Origin: Saprospiraceae bacterium
GTDB lineage: Bacteria > Bacteroidota > Bacteroidia > Chitinophagales > Saprospiraceae
Direction of reading: 5' to 3'
Length of the DNA stretch: 64,000 nt
Assembly (NCBI GenBank): GCA_016711125.1
Contig: JADJTQ010000002.1
Location: 806,001 to 870,000 of the forward strand
The notes beneath the pieces were generated by a model that saw only the letters and a list, made by a program, of their open reading frames with translations, had not been told where the DNA came from and searched no databases. Within the stretch, counting starts at the first letter, position 1. Every line of letters begins with the position of its first letter. Positions 30,308-39,283 of the stretch are shown here, one piece after another. Position numbers and translations under genes: made by a program.

Positions 30308-31360
30308 CTAAACCGGTGGTACGATCGTTATATTCTTTTTGCCTATTTAATTCCAGCCTTAATTACTTATAGCAGTGATTTGGATCTCTCCGGAATTCAG
30401 TTGCATCAATGGAGCAGAGATGTAATTATGCCATTGGCAATTCTAACGGTCATGAGTGCCCTTTCTTTCAAACAGCTAAAGATTATTGGTGTCCGACCCA
30501 TTTTACTTTTTGTCGGAGGATCTTTTGCTGTGGCGGTGGCGCCATTTATATTGGTTTGGCTTTCCAAAACATTTTATCCGAATTTGTATTCATTAATGAT
30601 CGATCAAGGATATTGGAAAGGAATGGTACCGATCGTGGGTAGCTGGATTGGAGGAAGCACCAGCCAATTAGTTTTAAAGGAAGTGGTCAAATGTCCGGAT
30701 CAATTATTTATCACGATTTTAGTGATGGATAATGTGTTGGTTAATTGCTGGACGATTCTGATGTTTCAATTTATTAAAAAAAGTGATTTATGGAATCGCA
30801 GGTTTAAGATCGATGATCATGTATTTGATTTCGTGCCGGACAATGTGCAAACAACAACTGATCAAAAAACATCCATCATCCTTACTTCGCTTACCAGTGC
30901 AGTCGTATTGATCTTGAGTTATTTTTTCATAAGACATTTTCTGGCGAAGATTTTAATCCTCTCCTTGGTGGGGCTTGGACTAGGTAATCTGATAAAAAGT
31001 TGGAATCATGCATTGGTGTTAAAAACCGGTGGGTTTTTAATCATTACAATCATGGCCATTTTAGGCCTGCGCTTGAATTTCGAATCCTTTTCGTTACCGG
31101 TGAGCATTATTCTTTTTGCGATAATCTGGTTATTGATTCATTTTTTGGTCATGACCATTTTAGCCATTGTGATGCGGCTTCATTTTGCCTGGATACCGAT
31201 AGGGAGTATGGCTAATGTTGGGGGCATTTCTACCGCACCTGCAGTGACCGCAGCCTATAATGAGGAATGGATGCCCTATGCGGTCATACTAGCCATTTTA
31301 AGTATGGTCAGTGGTACTACCTGGGGCTTGCTGACGATTTGGTTGTTTGGATTTTTTTAG
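30308..31360 (+). CDS. DUF819 family membrane protein, N-terminus apparently truncated
   Basis: The frame is open from 30308 (no ATG at its start; an internal TTG lies at 30380). The body matches DUF819: DVIMPLAILTVMSALSFKQLK, a GYWKGMVPIVGSWIGGSTSQLVLKEV segment, and GSMANVGGISTAPAVTAAYNEEWMPYAVILAI near the C-terminus, with about ten membrane helices. Family members usually begin with a further helix of ~40 residues that is absent here. The frame starts only 18 bases after the previous stop and enters WYDRYILFAYLIPALI directly. The gene therefore looks 5'-deleted, or its start is damaged. Function of DUF819 is unknown; a membrane transporter is likely. Confidence 0.72.
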   Translation, partial: LNRWYDRYILFAYLIPALITYSSDLDLSGIQLHQWSRDVIMPLAILTVMSALSFKQLKIIGVRPILLFVGGSFAVAVAPFILVWLSKTFYPNLYSLMIDQGYWKGMVPIVGSWIGGSTSQLVLKEVVKCPDQLFITILVMDNVLVNCWTILMFQFIKKSDLWNRRFKIDDHVFDFVPDNVQTTTDQKTSIILTSLTSAVVLILSYFFIRHFLAKILILSLVGLGLGNLIKSWNHALVLKTGGFLIITIMAILGLRLNFESFSLPVSIILFAIIWLLIHFLVMTILAIVMRLHFAWIPIGSMANVGGISTAPAVTAAYNEEWMPYAVILAILSMVSGTTWGLLTIWLFGFF

Positions 31361-31452
31361 ATTAAAGTGACTGGTGGAGACTGATCTGACAGATGTCAGC
31401 GCAAGTTGGGTATTTTAACGGCCTCCTGGCCACGGTATAAAATAATGTAAGC

Positions 31453-31823
31453 ATGAAATCATATGAATTAAAACATGTCAGGATAACGATTGAAGATTTT
31501 GTTTGCGAGGTGACATTCTCCGATACTAAAAGGAACACAGGCCGGCCTTTTGAAGATGAGCACTACATCATGTTTCAATATTATGAGGATGATGATTATG
31601 AGAGTGAAAGCAACTTTTGTTACATAGAATCGGATGATCTATCTATTACGGGGCACTATAAGAAGTTAAATGCCAAGCTCTTTCGTGATATGCTTTTATC
31701 GATCTTAAAAAGCATGCACAGATCACCATTAAGTTTGAAGCTTCGAATTCAAAACATAAGCAATTAAAACAAGTATTAGAAGCGCTGTTTTCCGGATTGG
31801 GAAAATTTGAGTCGTTTTATTAA
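31453..31823 (+). CDS. Small protein of unknown function, frameshifted
   Basis: The first ~84 codons (MKSYELKHVRITIEDFVCEV...) lead to a frame break in the A5 run 31707-31711. One added A gives LKKHAQITIKFEASNSKHKQLKQVLEALFSGLGKFESFY and a stop at 31821-31823. The restored tail is clearly amphipathic and biased like a real protein, so this is one gene of ~123 residues. No signal peptide and no known family. Acidic stretch YEDDDYESES lies mid-protein. It stands alone after DUF819. Confidence 0.6.
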
Positions 31824-32289
31824 ATAATACTTCGTGTACTTTTGGCTTGATCCAAAAGTACCAAAAGATCAAGGCTTTAAGGCCTAAACCTAAAACAGGC
31901 CTAGAAAACCGGAATTTTAAAAACTCGCCTTGGTGGTTCCTTTCTTGCATTTTAGGTCCAGGTCATCTCGCGCCTCAATGTGCTATGGTAGAAGCTCATA
32001 CAGTTTAGAATTCTTACGGTTTTCTACTCCTGTTTCTTACCGGTTTATTCCTTAAGGCCGATCACTAGACCTTTTTTCAAAGGTCTTTAGAAAGTCGTTG
32101 CTTCATGCTCTGGATCCTTGATAATCAATGGTTTGGATTTTTATTGAGGTATCCAAAATACCGATAGTTGTCATTAAATAGCTCAAGGAAGTTCAAAATC
32201 GCATAATTATTAGTTTTCTTCAGATTCTAAACACACGAACTATTGTAAATAGAAAATAGACTATTATGGACATTGCTATCCCCCAGCCT
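31824..32289. repeat. Intergenic element B with nested inverted repeats
   Basis: This gap contains an inverted repeat GTACTTTTGG (31836-31845) / CCAAAAGTAC (31852-31861). It overlaps a second pair, CTTGATC (31846-31852) / GATCAAG (31867-31873), so two hairpins compete. Farther on, AGACCTTT (32067-32074) / AAAGGTCT (32079-32086) mirrors element A at 18085-18103, and aaactcgcc is also shared. The pattern fits a dispersed, non-coding Bacteroidota intergenic element. No gene was found. Confidence 0.55.
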
Positions 32290-33479
32290 CTACAAAAATA
32301 AGCTGCTGGTAAGTTCATCTTGAAAGTCATAGAACACCTGACGCAGCTCGCTCTCGGCATTAGTGCCGTAATTAATTACAAAACAACTTGTCACATCATA
32401 ATTGGGGAAGTAAAAACAGTTGGCACTGTAACCCAAATCGCGACCAGTATGGCCATATCCGTAGCGATCTGAACTTTGATCTTGATTAAAATACCGCTTC
32501 ATCAAACCCGCGCCCAGATTGAGGTCATTATTAGAATCTTCCGGATCAATTTCTGGTATAAAGGTTGACATTTCAGTAAATGAAGATGATTTAAGAATCG
32601 TTTGGTTGCGCACTAAGGCTTCAATAAATATTTGTAAATCAAAAACATTTGAGAAAAAGCCCCCATAGCCGTTTCCACTGCCGGTATTAAAATTGGTCAC
32701 GTTGATTATCGTCTGATTATTGTAAAAATCATAATAACCCTGGGCGGTAATGGCCGGTAATTTGTCGTGTGAATAATAGTAGGTATTATTCATTTGTAAA
32801 GGAGTCAGCAATCTTTCTCTGAGTACTTGCCAATGGGGTCTGCCTGTTGCAGCGTAATGACCAGGCTCAACAGCAATGTGTTCGTATTCGAGTAGAAACA
32901 ACTGGTGCCCAAATCAAATTCAGGATCTTTACCATAGGCAAATTCTATTAGTTCTTCACCTGTCCAATACCGGTCAGGATTATTGAGTAGTGCCAGATAA
33001 AATGAAGTACGGGTAATGGCATCATAAATACCAGTGGTGTGATTCATAAGCTGACGTATCGTGGCCCCGCGGCTATTGGCCACGTTCTTGAGTATCACAT
33101 TGGATAAATATAGGTCTACTTTATCATCAAGTCCCAAGACGCCATCTTCAGCAAGCAAGTGGCAGAGTGTGCCATTAAACATTTTAGTGATGCTCGCTAC
33201 TTTTGAAATTGTACAGGGTAAAAAAGGAACTTTTTCAGAGAGCTCTGCATAGCCTCCTGATCCTGCCCAGGTGCCATGACCATCCCTCACCAAGATGGCA
33301 ATACCGGGCAAGCCACGTGCAACATATCGATCGATAATGTCTTGAAAAAGTGCGTTTTTCGGATGATTATTCTGGCCTGGAGGTATTTGATATTGGCAGA
33401 TTTCGGAATGCCCTATATCACCTTTGCGACATTGACATAAAATCAAGACCATTGCTAAGTTCAGGATGACATTTTTCAT
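32290..33479 (-). CDS. Serine hydrolase / beta-lactamase-like lipoprotein, frameshifted
   Basis: The start ATG 33479 encodes a lipoprotein signal (VLILCQC). The body is a class-C-type serine hydrolase: SITK at ~96-99 (catalytic Ser/Lys), YSN at ~196-198, and GYGHTG in the C-terminal part (the HTG/KTG motif). The frame breaks near 32825; one added base yields DPIGKVLRERLLTPLQMNNTYYY and the rest. With repair the protein is about 396 residues, standard for the family. It should be a periplasmic esterase, D-peptidase or similar hydrolase; a role in beta-lactam resistance is not implied. The upstream barrel gene ends at 33476, overlapping this start by four bases, so they form an operon. Confidence 0.85.
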
Positions 33480-34054
33480 GCACTAGGTTGTGGAGTTGAG
33501 GCAATGGGAATAAGAACACCGGCATGGAGCGACACTGCCGGTAGCAGAGGCACATACTTATTGACAAATGGAGTGACCATGCTAAAACGATATTCTAAAA
33601 AAGGTTGTAGATGATCGGTGATTATAGTGAATATTAAGAGCAGTTGATAGCTGAGCATGCGCCTTGCCCAATCGTCCGGATTTTTTATAATCCCCATTTT
33701 CTGTTAGTTTATAGATCTCGTGATTTTCGATCGTATGCAGATAGCCTAAGCCACCCGATATTCCGGCGCCCAATTTATTATAAATCCGAAAATTCCATTG
33801 ATATTCACCATAGAGTTGAAAGCCATGGTGTACTAAGCGATGATAATAGTACCCGAACTTCCAGTGGAAAAATGTCTGAGACTTTTCCTTTGAAGTCCGA
33901 GATCAAAGCCAGGATGCCAGGCACCTGCCCAGCTGCCTCCCGGTAAACTAGTTGCGTGATTAAATAGTGAAATAGAATAGGCACTTTTTTGTGCCAGTCC
34001 GGCAAACACCAAGCACCAGACTAAACACCCCGATAGGACGAGACGATGTATCAT
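33476..34054 (-). CDS. Small outer-membrane beta-barrel-like protein, two frameshifts
   Basis: The signal peptide MIHRLVLSGCLVWCLVFAGLAQ is followed by SAYSISLFNHATSLPGGSWAG. The frame breaks at the T4 run 33883-33886 (one A to add on the coding strand, giving QRKKSQTFFHWKFGYYYH) and at the A6 run 33597-33602 (one T to remove, giving TTFLEYRFSMVTPFVNKYVP). Repair makes a ~190-residue protein rich in aromatic, alternating strands (FRIYNKLGAGISGGLGYLH), a small OM-barrel layout. Function is unknown. It is the first gene of a pair with the serine hydrolase (overlapping stop/start). Confidence 0.6.
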
Positions 34055-34202
34055 AAGGATAATATCTAGGATATAAATAAATCCCTTTTGACTAACTCAC
34101 CCTCATCTTCATTATATGTCTGGAGGGAACCAATACTAGTAATTAAAGTTGTTAAAACTTCCATCAGATTTATCATGGGAAACAAATGTTCCAAATCGAT
34201 AG

Positions 34203-34484
34203 CTACTTCGCGGAAGCGAAATTAGATCCCCAGTCAATTTTGTCCTTTAAATAACGGTGATAGATAAAGAGAAAAATCACCGAGCCGACCAGGGCGAAAA
34301 TGAAGCTGCCAACAAGGCTGGATGATTGTATGCCAACCAGGCCAAAAATAAATCCTCCCAATAAGGCTCCGACAATACCTGTAATCAAACTTGAAACCCA
34401 GCCTGGTTTTTCTTCCTGAGGAGTAAGTTGTTTTGCCAGTGCTCCGGCGGCTAATCCGGTAATGAGCCAAACGATCCATCCCAT
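34203..34484 (-). CDS. GlsB/YeaQ/YmgE family stress-response membrane protein
   Basis: The 93-residue protein begins MGWIVWLITGLAAGALAKQLTP and has the family pattern of three short membrane helices with Gly-rich turns (WVSSLITGIVGALLGGFIFGLVG and LVGSFIFALVGSVIFLFIYHRYLK). This family (transglycosylase-associated protein) is linked to envelope stress; its exact role is unclear. It is located in the inner membrane. A TAnnTTTG-type box is visible upstream at 34522-34529. Confidence 0.92.
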   Translation of the reverse strand: MGWIVWLITGLAAGALAKQLTPQEEKPGWVSSLITGIVGALLGGFIFGLVGIQSSSLVGSFIFALVGSVIFLFIYHRYLKDKIDWGSNFASAK

Positions 34485-34521
34485 ATTTTTTCTTTTAAGT
34501 TAGAAATTAAAAACCAACTTG

Positions 34522-34529
34522 CAAATTTA
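34522..34529 (-). promoter_or_regulatory. Candidate -7 promoter box for the GlsB-type gene
   Basis: On the minus strand this reads TAAATTTG, matching the Bacteroidota -7 consensus TAnnTTTG. It would place the transcript start about 30 bases before the ATG at 34484. No clear TTTG -33 box at the expected spacing was seen, so this is tentative. Confidence 0.3.
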
Positions 34530-34543
34530 CACTGTCAACTTAT

Positions 34544-35701
34544 TTAATTTTTCGGTTGAATAAGCAAGTTTTCATACCAATACAATCCACTACGACCAGG
34601 TAGCACCAAATCTAAATCACCGTCTTCATCGAGGTCAATGGCTTTTGGATCAAGACCAAAACCTGCCGGTCCATTTTCCTGAATCGTACGCCGCTTAAAT
34701 GATTTGATTTTTTGATCGTACTCATAACTATAGATCACTAACGCATCCCGTGCGCCTGGGTCACGCCCTTCATGTGACCAAAACCGTTTGCCATCAACAA
34801 ATTCCATAATGCCATTATTGTCGAGGTCGATCCAAAGAGGGCTATGCCCCTGCGACCAGCTGCTATCAATGAGGTGTTTGTTCCAGGCCATCAGCCCCTG
34901 ATCATCTTTTACTTGTTCCTCCCAATAAATGCCATAATCATGACCCTGGGCATAAATCAGATCGGCATCGTTGTCTAAATCTACATCTGCAACAATGATC
35001 GGTATCGATGTTCTTCCCAGATCAAAATCGGGATGCCAGGTCCAGGGTTCTGTGAGCGGATCCTGAGGAGCTTCATACCATCCCTTGATGCCAATATAAT
35101 CACCCCTCCCATCTCCATTAAGATCCCCAAAACCATTCCCATGGCCAACCCCTTCCGGCCCAATCTCATGCCGGATAAATCGAGGCTCTTCACCAACTAC
35201 TGCTTCTGCCAACTGATACCAGGCATTAAAATACCAACCGTTGGGCAAGATGTCTTGCTGACCATCTCCATTGATGTCGTACAGCCGCCCGGTTTCCATT
35301 GGGCCTGGTTCTTCGACGACATGTTTTGTCCATTCACCCAATGAGGGTCCGGGATGTTGCAACCAATAAATCGATTTACTGCGAAAATTACAGTGTACGA
35401 TATCCATCCATCCATCATGGTTTACATCTATTGGTAAATGGGAATAGCCATCGGGTCGACCCTGTATCACCTCGACATCGGCTACAAAATGTTTTTTCCA
35501 AGTTGGACCTTCATACCAAAATGCCCCCGATACAATGTCTAAATCATTATCATGGTCCACGTCAAAAACCACACATGAACTAAATATTGATTGAATATTG
35601 ATCACATGTAATTTAAATTGATCGACGTAGGAATCACTCTGTGAAATTATCTTGCCGTTAATAAGCATCAGAATAATGAGGCTTTTGAATACTTTAATCA
35701 T
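34544..35701 (-). CDS. Secreted FG-GAP/VCBS-repeat protein (beta-propeller)
   Basis: The 385-residue protein has a signal peptide (MIKVFKSLIILMLINGKIISQS). It then contains repeated calcium-binding loops of the VCBS/FG-GAP type: FDVDHDNDLDIV, IDVNHDGWMDIV, YDINGDGQQDIL, GDLNGDGRGDYI, ADVDLDNDADLI, IDLDNNGIMEFV, IDLDEDGDLDLV. About seven such repeats with an intervening GAFWYEG-like strand form an integrin-like seven-bladed propeller. It is secreted and probably binds calcium. No T9SS tail is seen. It lies 37 bases after the ADP-ribosylglycohydrolase gene on the same strand, possibly one transcript. Confidence 0.87.
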   Translation of the reverse strand: MIKVFKSLIILMLINGKIISQSDSYVDQFKLHVINIQSIFSSCVVFDVDHDNDLDIVSGAFWYEGPTWKKHFVADVEVIQGRPDGYSHLPIDVNHDGWMDIVHCNFRSKSIYWLQHPGPSLGEWTKHVVEEPGPMETGRLYDINGDGQQDILPNGWYFNAWYQLAEAVVGEEPRFIRHEIGPEGVGHGNGFGDLNGDGRGDYIGIKGWYEAPQDPLTEPWTWHPDFDLGRTSIPIIVADVDLDNDADLIYAQGHDYGIYWEEQVKDDQGLMAWNKHLIDSSWSQGHSPLWIDLDNNGIMEFVDGKRFWSHEGRDPGARDALVIYSYEYDQKIKSFKRRTIQENGPAGFGLDPKAIDLDEDGDLDLVLPGRSGLYWYENLLIQPKN

Positions 35702-35738
35702 GTCCGGTATTTAATAAAATAGAAATATTTATACATGG

Positions 35739-37064
35739 TCATTTACCGAAAGCTTTGGCAGTTATTTGATCGGCAATTTTTTCAAGATCAATGCCAATAA
35801 TTTCTTTATTCGTTTTCTCCACTATTTTCTTCCAGTCATCCGGAAGATTTTTTGCTCCGGTATATGCTCCCAAAATAGCACCGGTCACCGCCGCAACCGT
35901 ATCATTATCCCTGCCGTAATTCACTACAAATTCGATCGTTTTTTTGAAATCTCCTTCACAAAATTCGATGGCAGTTAAATTAATAAGATGAATTTCTCCT
36001 GCATGGAAAGGGATATCCTGCAATTTATCATCCAACAATTCATAGGCTTTTTGCACCTGTGCATAATATAGTTTGGAATATGGATAATTTTTTGGGATGC
36101 GATATTCCTTTTCATTCACATCGAGATCAGTTAACCCTTTGGCATCAAAAGTGATTTGCCTTGCATCCTGATAAAAGCCATTGGCAATTCGGCCAACCAG
36201 TCGACTTTCGAAATAATGCTCAGGATCTATGGTCCGGGTAAGAGCACCAATATCCTGAAGGTCGATACCTGGCTGCATGGCTTTAGCTACATATGCGGCT
36301 GTGAGTCCTGTAATATCTCGAGCGTATCCGAGATCAAATAAACTGAGGTTGAAACTCTCTTGATACGCTTTCTCCGGCTGACCCGGATAGTACGCTCCGA
36401 TACTCGGGGCATATAACATTCCGGCACAAGCCATCTCACCTCCATAAAACCGATTGGCCGCTTCACGAAATCCATCCAAATCATTGTCTATGTAGGGCTT
36501 TGCTACTTTAGCCCATTCCTGCAGCCAGGTCATCTGTCGAATTTCGGTCTCTACTTCATCAGGACCAAAAGACTCCTTCTTATTGACTTCAGATTTCTCA
36601 TCAAGATATAGATCGATGATAAATTGGGCAAAATCCCGTGTCTTTAAAGCCATTAAATTCTGACCATTGATAAATTCGGTGATCAGGTATTTCCAACGGG
36701 TGTCGTCGGTGGTGCCGCCAGCAGGGAGATTATAGGCCCATGGTCCTTCTGGCGAACCTTCCCTGATCACGGCTTCGGGTTGGGCTACATATCCCAATTG
36801 AGTGGCAATCGCATCCCGGTGCCACATCTCGGTAGGAGCCCCCATGGCATCACCAATCGCCGAACCAATAATCATTCCGAGTACTTTATCGTGATAGATT
36901 TCTCGGGTCAGACTACTATCCCAACTACTTATCTCAGCGGGTTCATTTAGGTCCTTTGGGGCTGGAAATGAACTTCGTCTCCCGTCTTCTTCTTCTTTAC
37001 AAGCTGGTGTAAAAGCTAACAAACTGCAAAAAACCAAAGAAGAAAGTATTATTCGATTGATCAT
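35739..37064 (-). CDS. ADP-ribosylglycohydrolase-family lipoprotein
   Basis: The 441-residue protein has a lipobox (LLAFTPAC), so it is membrane-anchored outside the cytoplasm. The body matches the ADP-ribosylglycohydrolase fold: DKVLGMIIGSAIGDAMGAPTE, the metal-binding GTTDDTRW, a central helical part, and GRDNDTVAAVTGAILGAYTGA near the C-terminus with the second metal-binding Asp pair. All metal ligands appear present. Family enzymes cleave ADP-ribose from proteins or small molecules, but many periplasmic members are uncharacterised, so the substrate may be another N-glycoside. The FG-GAP gene follows 37 bases downstream. Confidence 0.9.
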   Translation of the reverse strand: MINRIILSSLVFCSLLAFTPACKEEEDGRRSSFPAPKDLNEPAEISSWDSSLTREIYHDKVLGMIIGSAIGDAMGAPTEMWHRDAIATQLGYVAQPEAVIREGSPEGPWAYNLPAGGTTDDTRWKYLITEFINGQNLMALKTRDFAQFIIDLYLDEKSEVNKKESFGPDEVETEIRQMTWLQEWAKVAKPYIDNDLDGFREAANRFYGGEMACAGMLYAPSIGAYYPGQPEKAYQESFNLSLFDLGYARDITGLTAAYVAKAMQPGIDLQDIGALTRTIDPEHYFESRLVGRIANGFYQDARQITFDAKGLTDLDVNEKEYRIPKNYPYSKLYYAQVQKAYELLDDKLQDIPFHAGEIHLINLTAIEFCEGDFKKTIEFVVNYGRDNDTVAAVTGAILGAYTGAKNLPDDWKKIVEKTNKEIIGIDLEKIADQITAKAFGK

Positions 37065-37123
37065 CCTTAACTATACCAATGGTTGATAAAATTAGCTATA
37101 ATCAACTTACTACTGTAATTTTC

Positions 37124-38043
37124 CTACTGGTTCCACAGATCTTCGAGCATATAGGGAGATCCTTCAATCGTCCAGATACTTCCATCAATGAATCGATAAT
37201 TGCGGTCCATCGCAGCGATTTTTTGCATTTGTTCAGCCGTCAAGGTGATTTCAGCAGCCTCAAAATTTTGCCGGAGTCTACCGGGGTTACTGGATTTTGG
37301 TATGACTGATGTACCCCTTTGCACCGCCAGGCAATTAGTACCTGCCCGGGTGTACAGGAAAGCTCACCGGAAATTTGAACAATAACCGGATTTTCGAGCA
37401 GATTGGGATCCTGACTTTTTCGCACTCTTGCCGGCCGGTCTAACGAGCCCAGTGGGGCATATGCGGTGTAAGCAATGTGCTGTTCTTTACAAAAGTTGAG
37501 CAACGCATTTTGTTGAAGTATCGGATGAGATTCGACTTGATTACATTCGGGTTTGATGATATCATGCTCCATTAGAGCTTTTATTTTAGGAATATTGAAA
37601 TTGGAAACTCCAATATGTCTACACAAGCCTTGCTTATGGGGTTTTTCCAAAGCTCTCCAGGTGTCAATTAACGGTATATCGGTGAGACTCATGAATTCAT
37701 CACCTTTAGCCGGAAAAACTATATCAGGACGCAAGGCTACAGGCCAGTGCATCAGATATAAGTCGATATATTCAATTTGTAAATCATTTAAGGTCTCTTC
37801 AAGTGCGGGGAGTACAAGATCAGGCAGGTGTGCATTATTCCAAAGTTTGGAGGTAATCCATAGCTCCTTTCGGGTCACTTCGCCTGCTGCTATTGCGTCG
37901 GCAAAGGCTTTACCAATCTCCTTTTCGTTTTCATAGCGGGAGGCACAATCAAAATGGCGATATCCGATTTTGATCGCCTCGCGCACAGCCCGATAGGCAT
38001 CTCCCTCATTTGATTTCCAGGTGCCCAGACCCAGCAATGGCAT
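37124..38043 (-). CDS. Aldo/keto reductase, frameshifted
   Basis: From MPLLGLGTWKSNEGDAYRAVREAIKIGYRHFDCASRYENEKEIG, the protein is an AKR (TIM barrel, NADPH-dependent carbonyl reductase) with the catalytic Asp/Tyr, Lys (WITSKLWNN) and His (YLMHWP) all present. The frame breaks at 37327-37328 (GG on the coding strand); one added G gives IAWAVQRGTSVIPKSSNPGRLRQNF, the conserved cofactor-binding segment. The start is uncertain. Ten more codons upstream (KKYFIYGNENK) fit the family but contain no ATG, so the real start may be lost or mis-sequenced. The repaired length from 38043 is ~306 residues. Confidence 0.88.
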
Positions 38044-38515
38044 TTTGTTTTCGTTACCGTAGATAAAATATTTCTTGATGATTTATTTGGATTATTACTC
38101 ATGGTTGCTGGCCTCAAAATACGCAAATATTCAAAAAGAGGAATGCTTGGCTGAATAACAGCTGTTTGAAAGAAGTATTGTTTAGACTAATATATTTGAG
38201 TAGATTGAACAGCAACGAAGGGAAAGGTGCAACCAAGAGTTCGGCAAGCTCACCTGATTTTTGGAAGAAGCTCACGGCATTTTGATGGTAACTCAGGATG
38301 TTTCCAAGGGGGCATGATTCCTTGGATGACATAGATCTTTGCGTTAAATTAAAATGATCTTTCGAAGGCAAAAAGAATGATCAAGTTTTTGATGCATTTG
38401 GTGACGATTTGAATCGCAGATACACCGGTTTTAAACTGGACAAATCCGCCTTTATAGAAAGGGAGAGCATGAATACTTTCATCTCTCCCTTTCATACAGA
38501 TTTAGGACGGAAATA
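38044..38515. other. Gap with a terminator, no gene
   Basis: These 472 bases lie between the AKR start and the fasciclin gene. They hold the terminator listed at 38457-38493 and a short minus-strand frame (38114-38371) with no family match and no signal peptide, which I do not call a gene. Confidence 0.5.
38457..38493 (-). terminator. Rho-independent-type hairpin after the fasciclin gene
   Basis: GAAAGGGAGAG (38457-38467) pairs with CTCTCCCTTTC (38483-38493) around an A/T-rich loop that can itself pair (catgaa/tttcat). It lies 22 bases after the fasciclin stop, in the right direction for the minus strand. Confidence 0.7.
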
Positions 38516-38992
38516 TTAATTCTTCAATTGTGAGGGGGGCATAATCACCTGATCGATCACATGGATTACACCATTCGATGCTTCAACATCAGCAGTGGTA
38601 ACCGATGCATTATTGACTTTGACCACGTCATTTGCTACGGCGATATCGACTTCTTCGCCTTCTACTGTTGGAGCTTTACCTTCCGTGACATCGGCTGATA
38701 AAATCTTACCTGGTATCACGTGGTACGAAAGAATCTCGACCAGTTGATCTTTGTTTTCAGGCATTAGTAAGGATTCGAGAGTACCATTTGGCAGTGCAGC
38801 AAAGGCATCATTTGAAGGAGCAAAGACCGTATATTGACCATTGCCATTCAAAACTGCCTCCATGCTTGCTGCTTTGCAAGCTGTAACAAAAGTGCTTAAT
38901 TCAGCAGTATTTTCTGCTTGCTCCAAGATACTTTGAGCTTGGATTGTTAATACGCCCATTACAAGAAGTAGGGCTACCATTATGTGTTTCAT
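38516..38992 (-). CDS. Secreted fasciclin (FAS1) domain protein
   Basis: Start ATG 38992 encodes a signal peptide (MKHIMVALLLVMGVLTIQAQ), then one FAS1 domain: LEQAENTAELSTFVTACKAASM, the H1 motif YTVFAPSNDAFAALPNGTL, YHVIPGKILSADV, and the H2 motif NGVIHVIDQVIMP. FAS1 proteins act in surface adhesion. The ~158-residue length is that of a single-domain secreted fasciclin. It has its own terminator and is bounded upstream by the terminator of the next gene, so it is probably a monocistronic unit. Confidence 0.95.
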   Translation of the reverse strand: MKHIMVALLLVMGVLTIQAQSILEQAENTAELSTFVTACKAASMEAVLNGNGQYTVFAPSNDAFAALPNGTLESLLMPENKDQLVEILSYHVIPGKILSADVTEGKAPTVEGEEVDIAVANDVVKVNNASVTTADVEASNGVIHVIDQVIMPPSQLKN

Positions 38993-39216
38993 AATCAAAA
39001 ATGTTGTTATAGGTTAAATAAAAGAAATTCCAAATTTTCTGGTTATGAATTCTTATAAACAACAGAATTTATAACCTGCGAGAAAGCAGATGAGGGTTCG
39101 TACCAGAAAATAGAAAAGGGAATGTTCGTAGATGAGTATGTTGAATAAACGTGATTATTCTGATGTTAATATCTCTCAAATGTTAAAATTTGAAATGAAT
39201 TAATCGGAAAAGAAAT

Positions 39217-39254
39217 AAAAAGGGGTGATTTCTCTCTGGAAATCACCCCTTTTT
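39217..39254 (-). terminator. Strong intrinsic terminator after the T9SS-sorted hydrolase
   Basis: AAAAAGGGGTGATTTC (39217-39232) and GAAATCACCCCTTTTT (39239-39254) form a perfect 16-base-pair stem with a six-base loop, flanked by A- and T-runs. It lies 30 bases after the hydrolase stop and works for the minus strand; the A/T-run symmetry may make it bidirectional. Confidence 0.85.
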
Positions 39255-39283
39255 ATAATAATCTTTGTTTACTAAGAAATTGT

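Noticed and set aside
38114..38371. 85-codon minus-strand frame
   Set aside because: No signal, no family, next to a terminator; probably chance.
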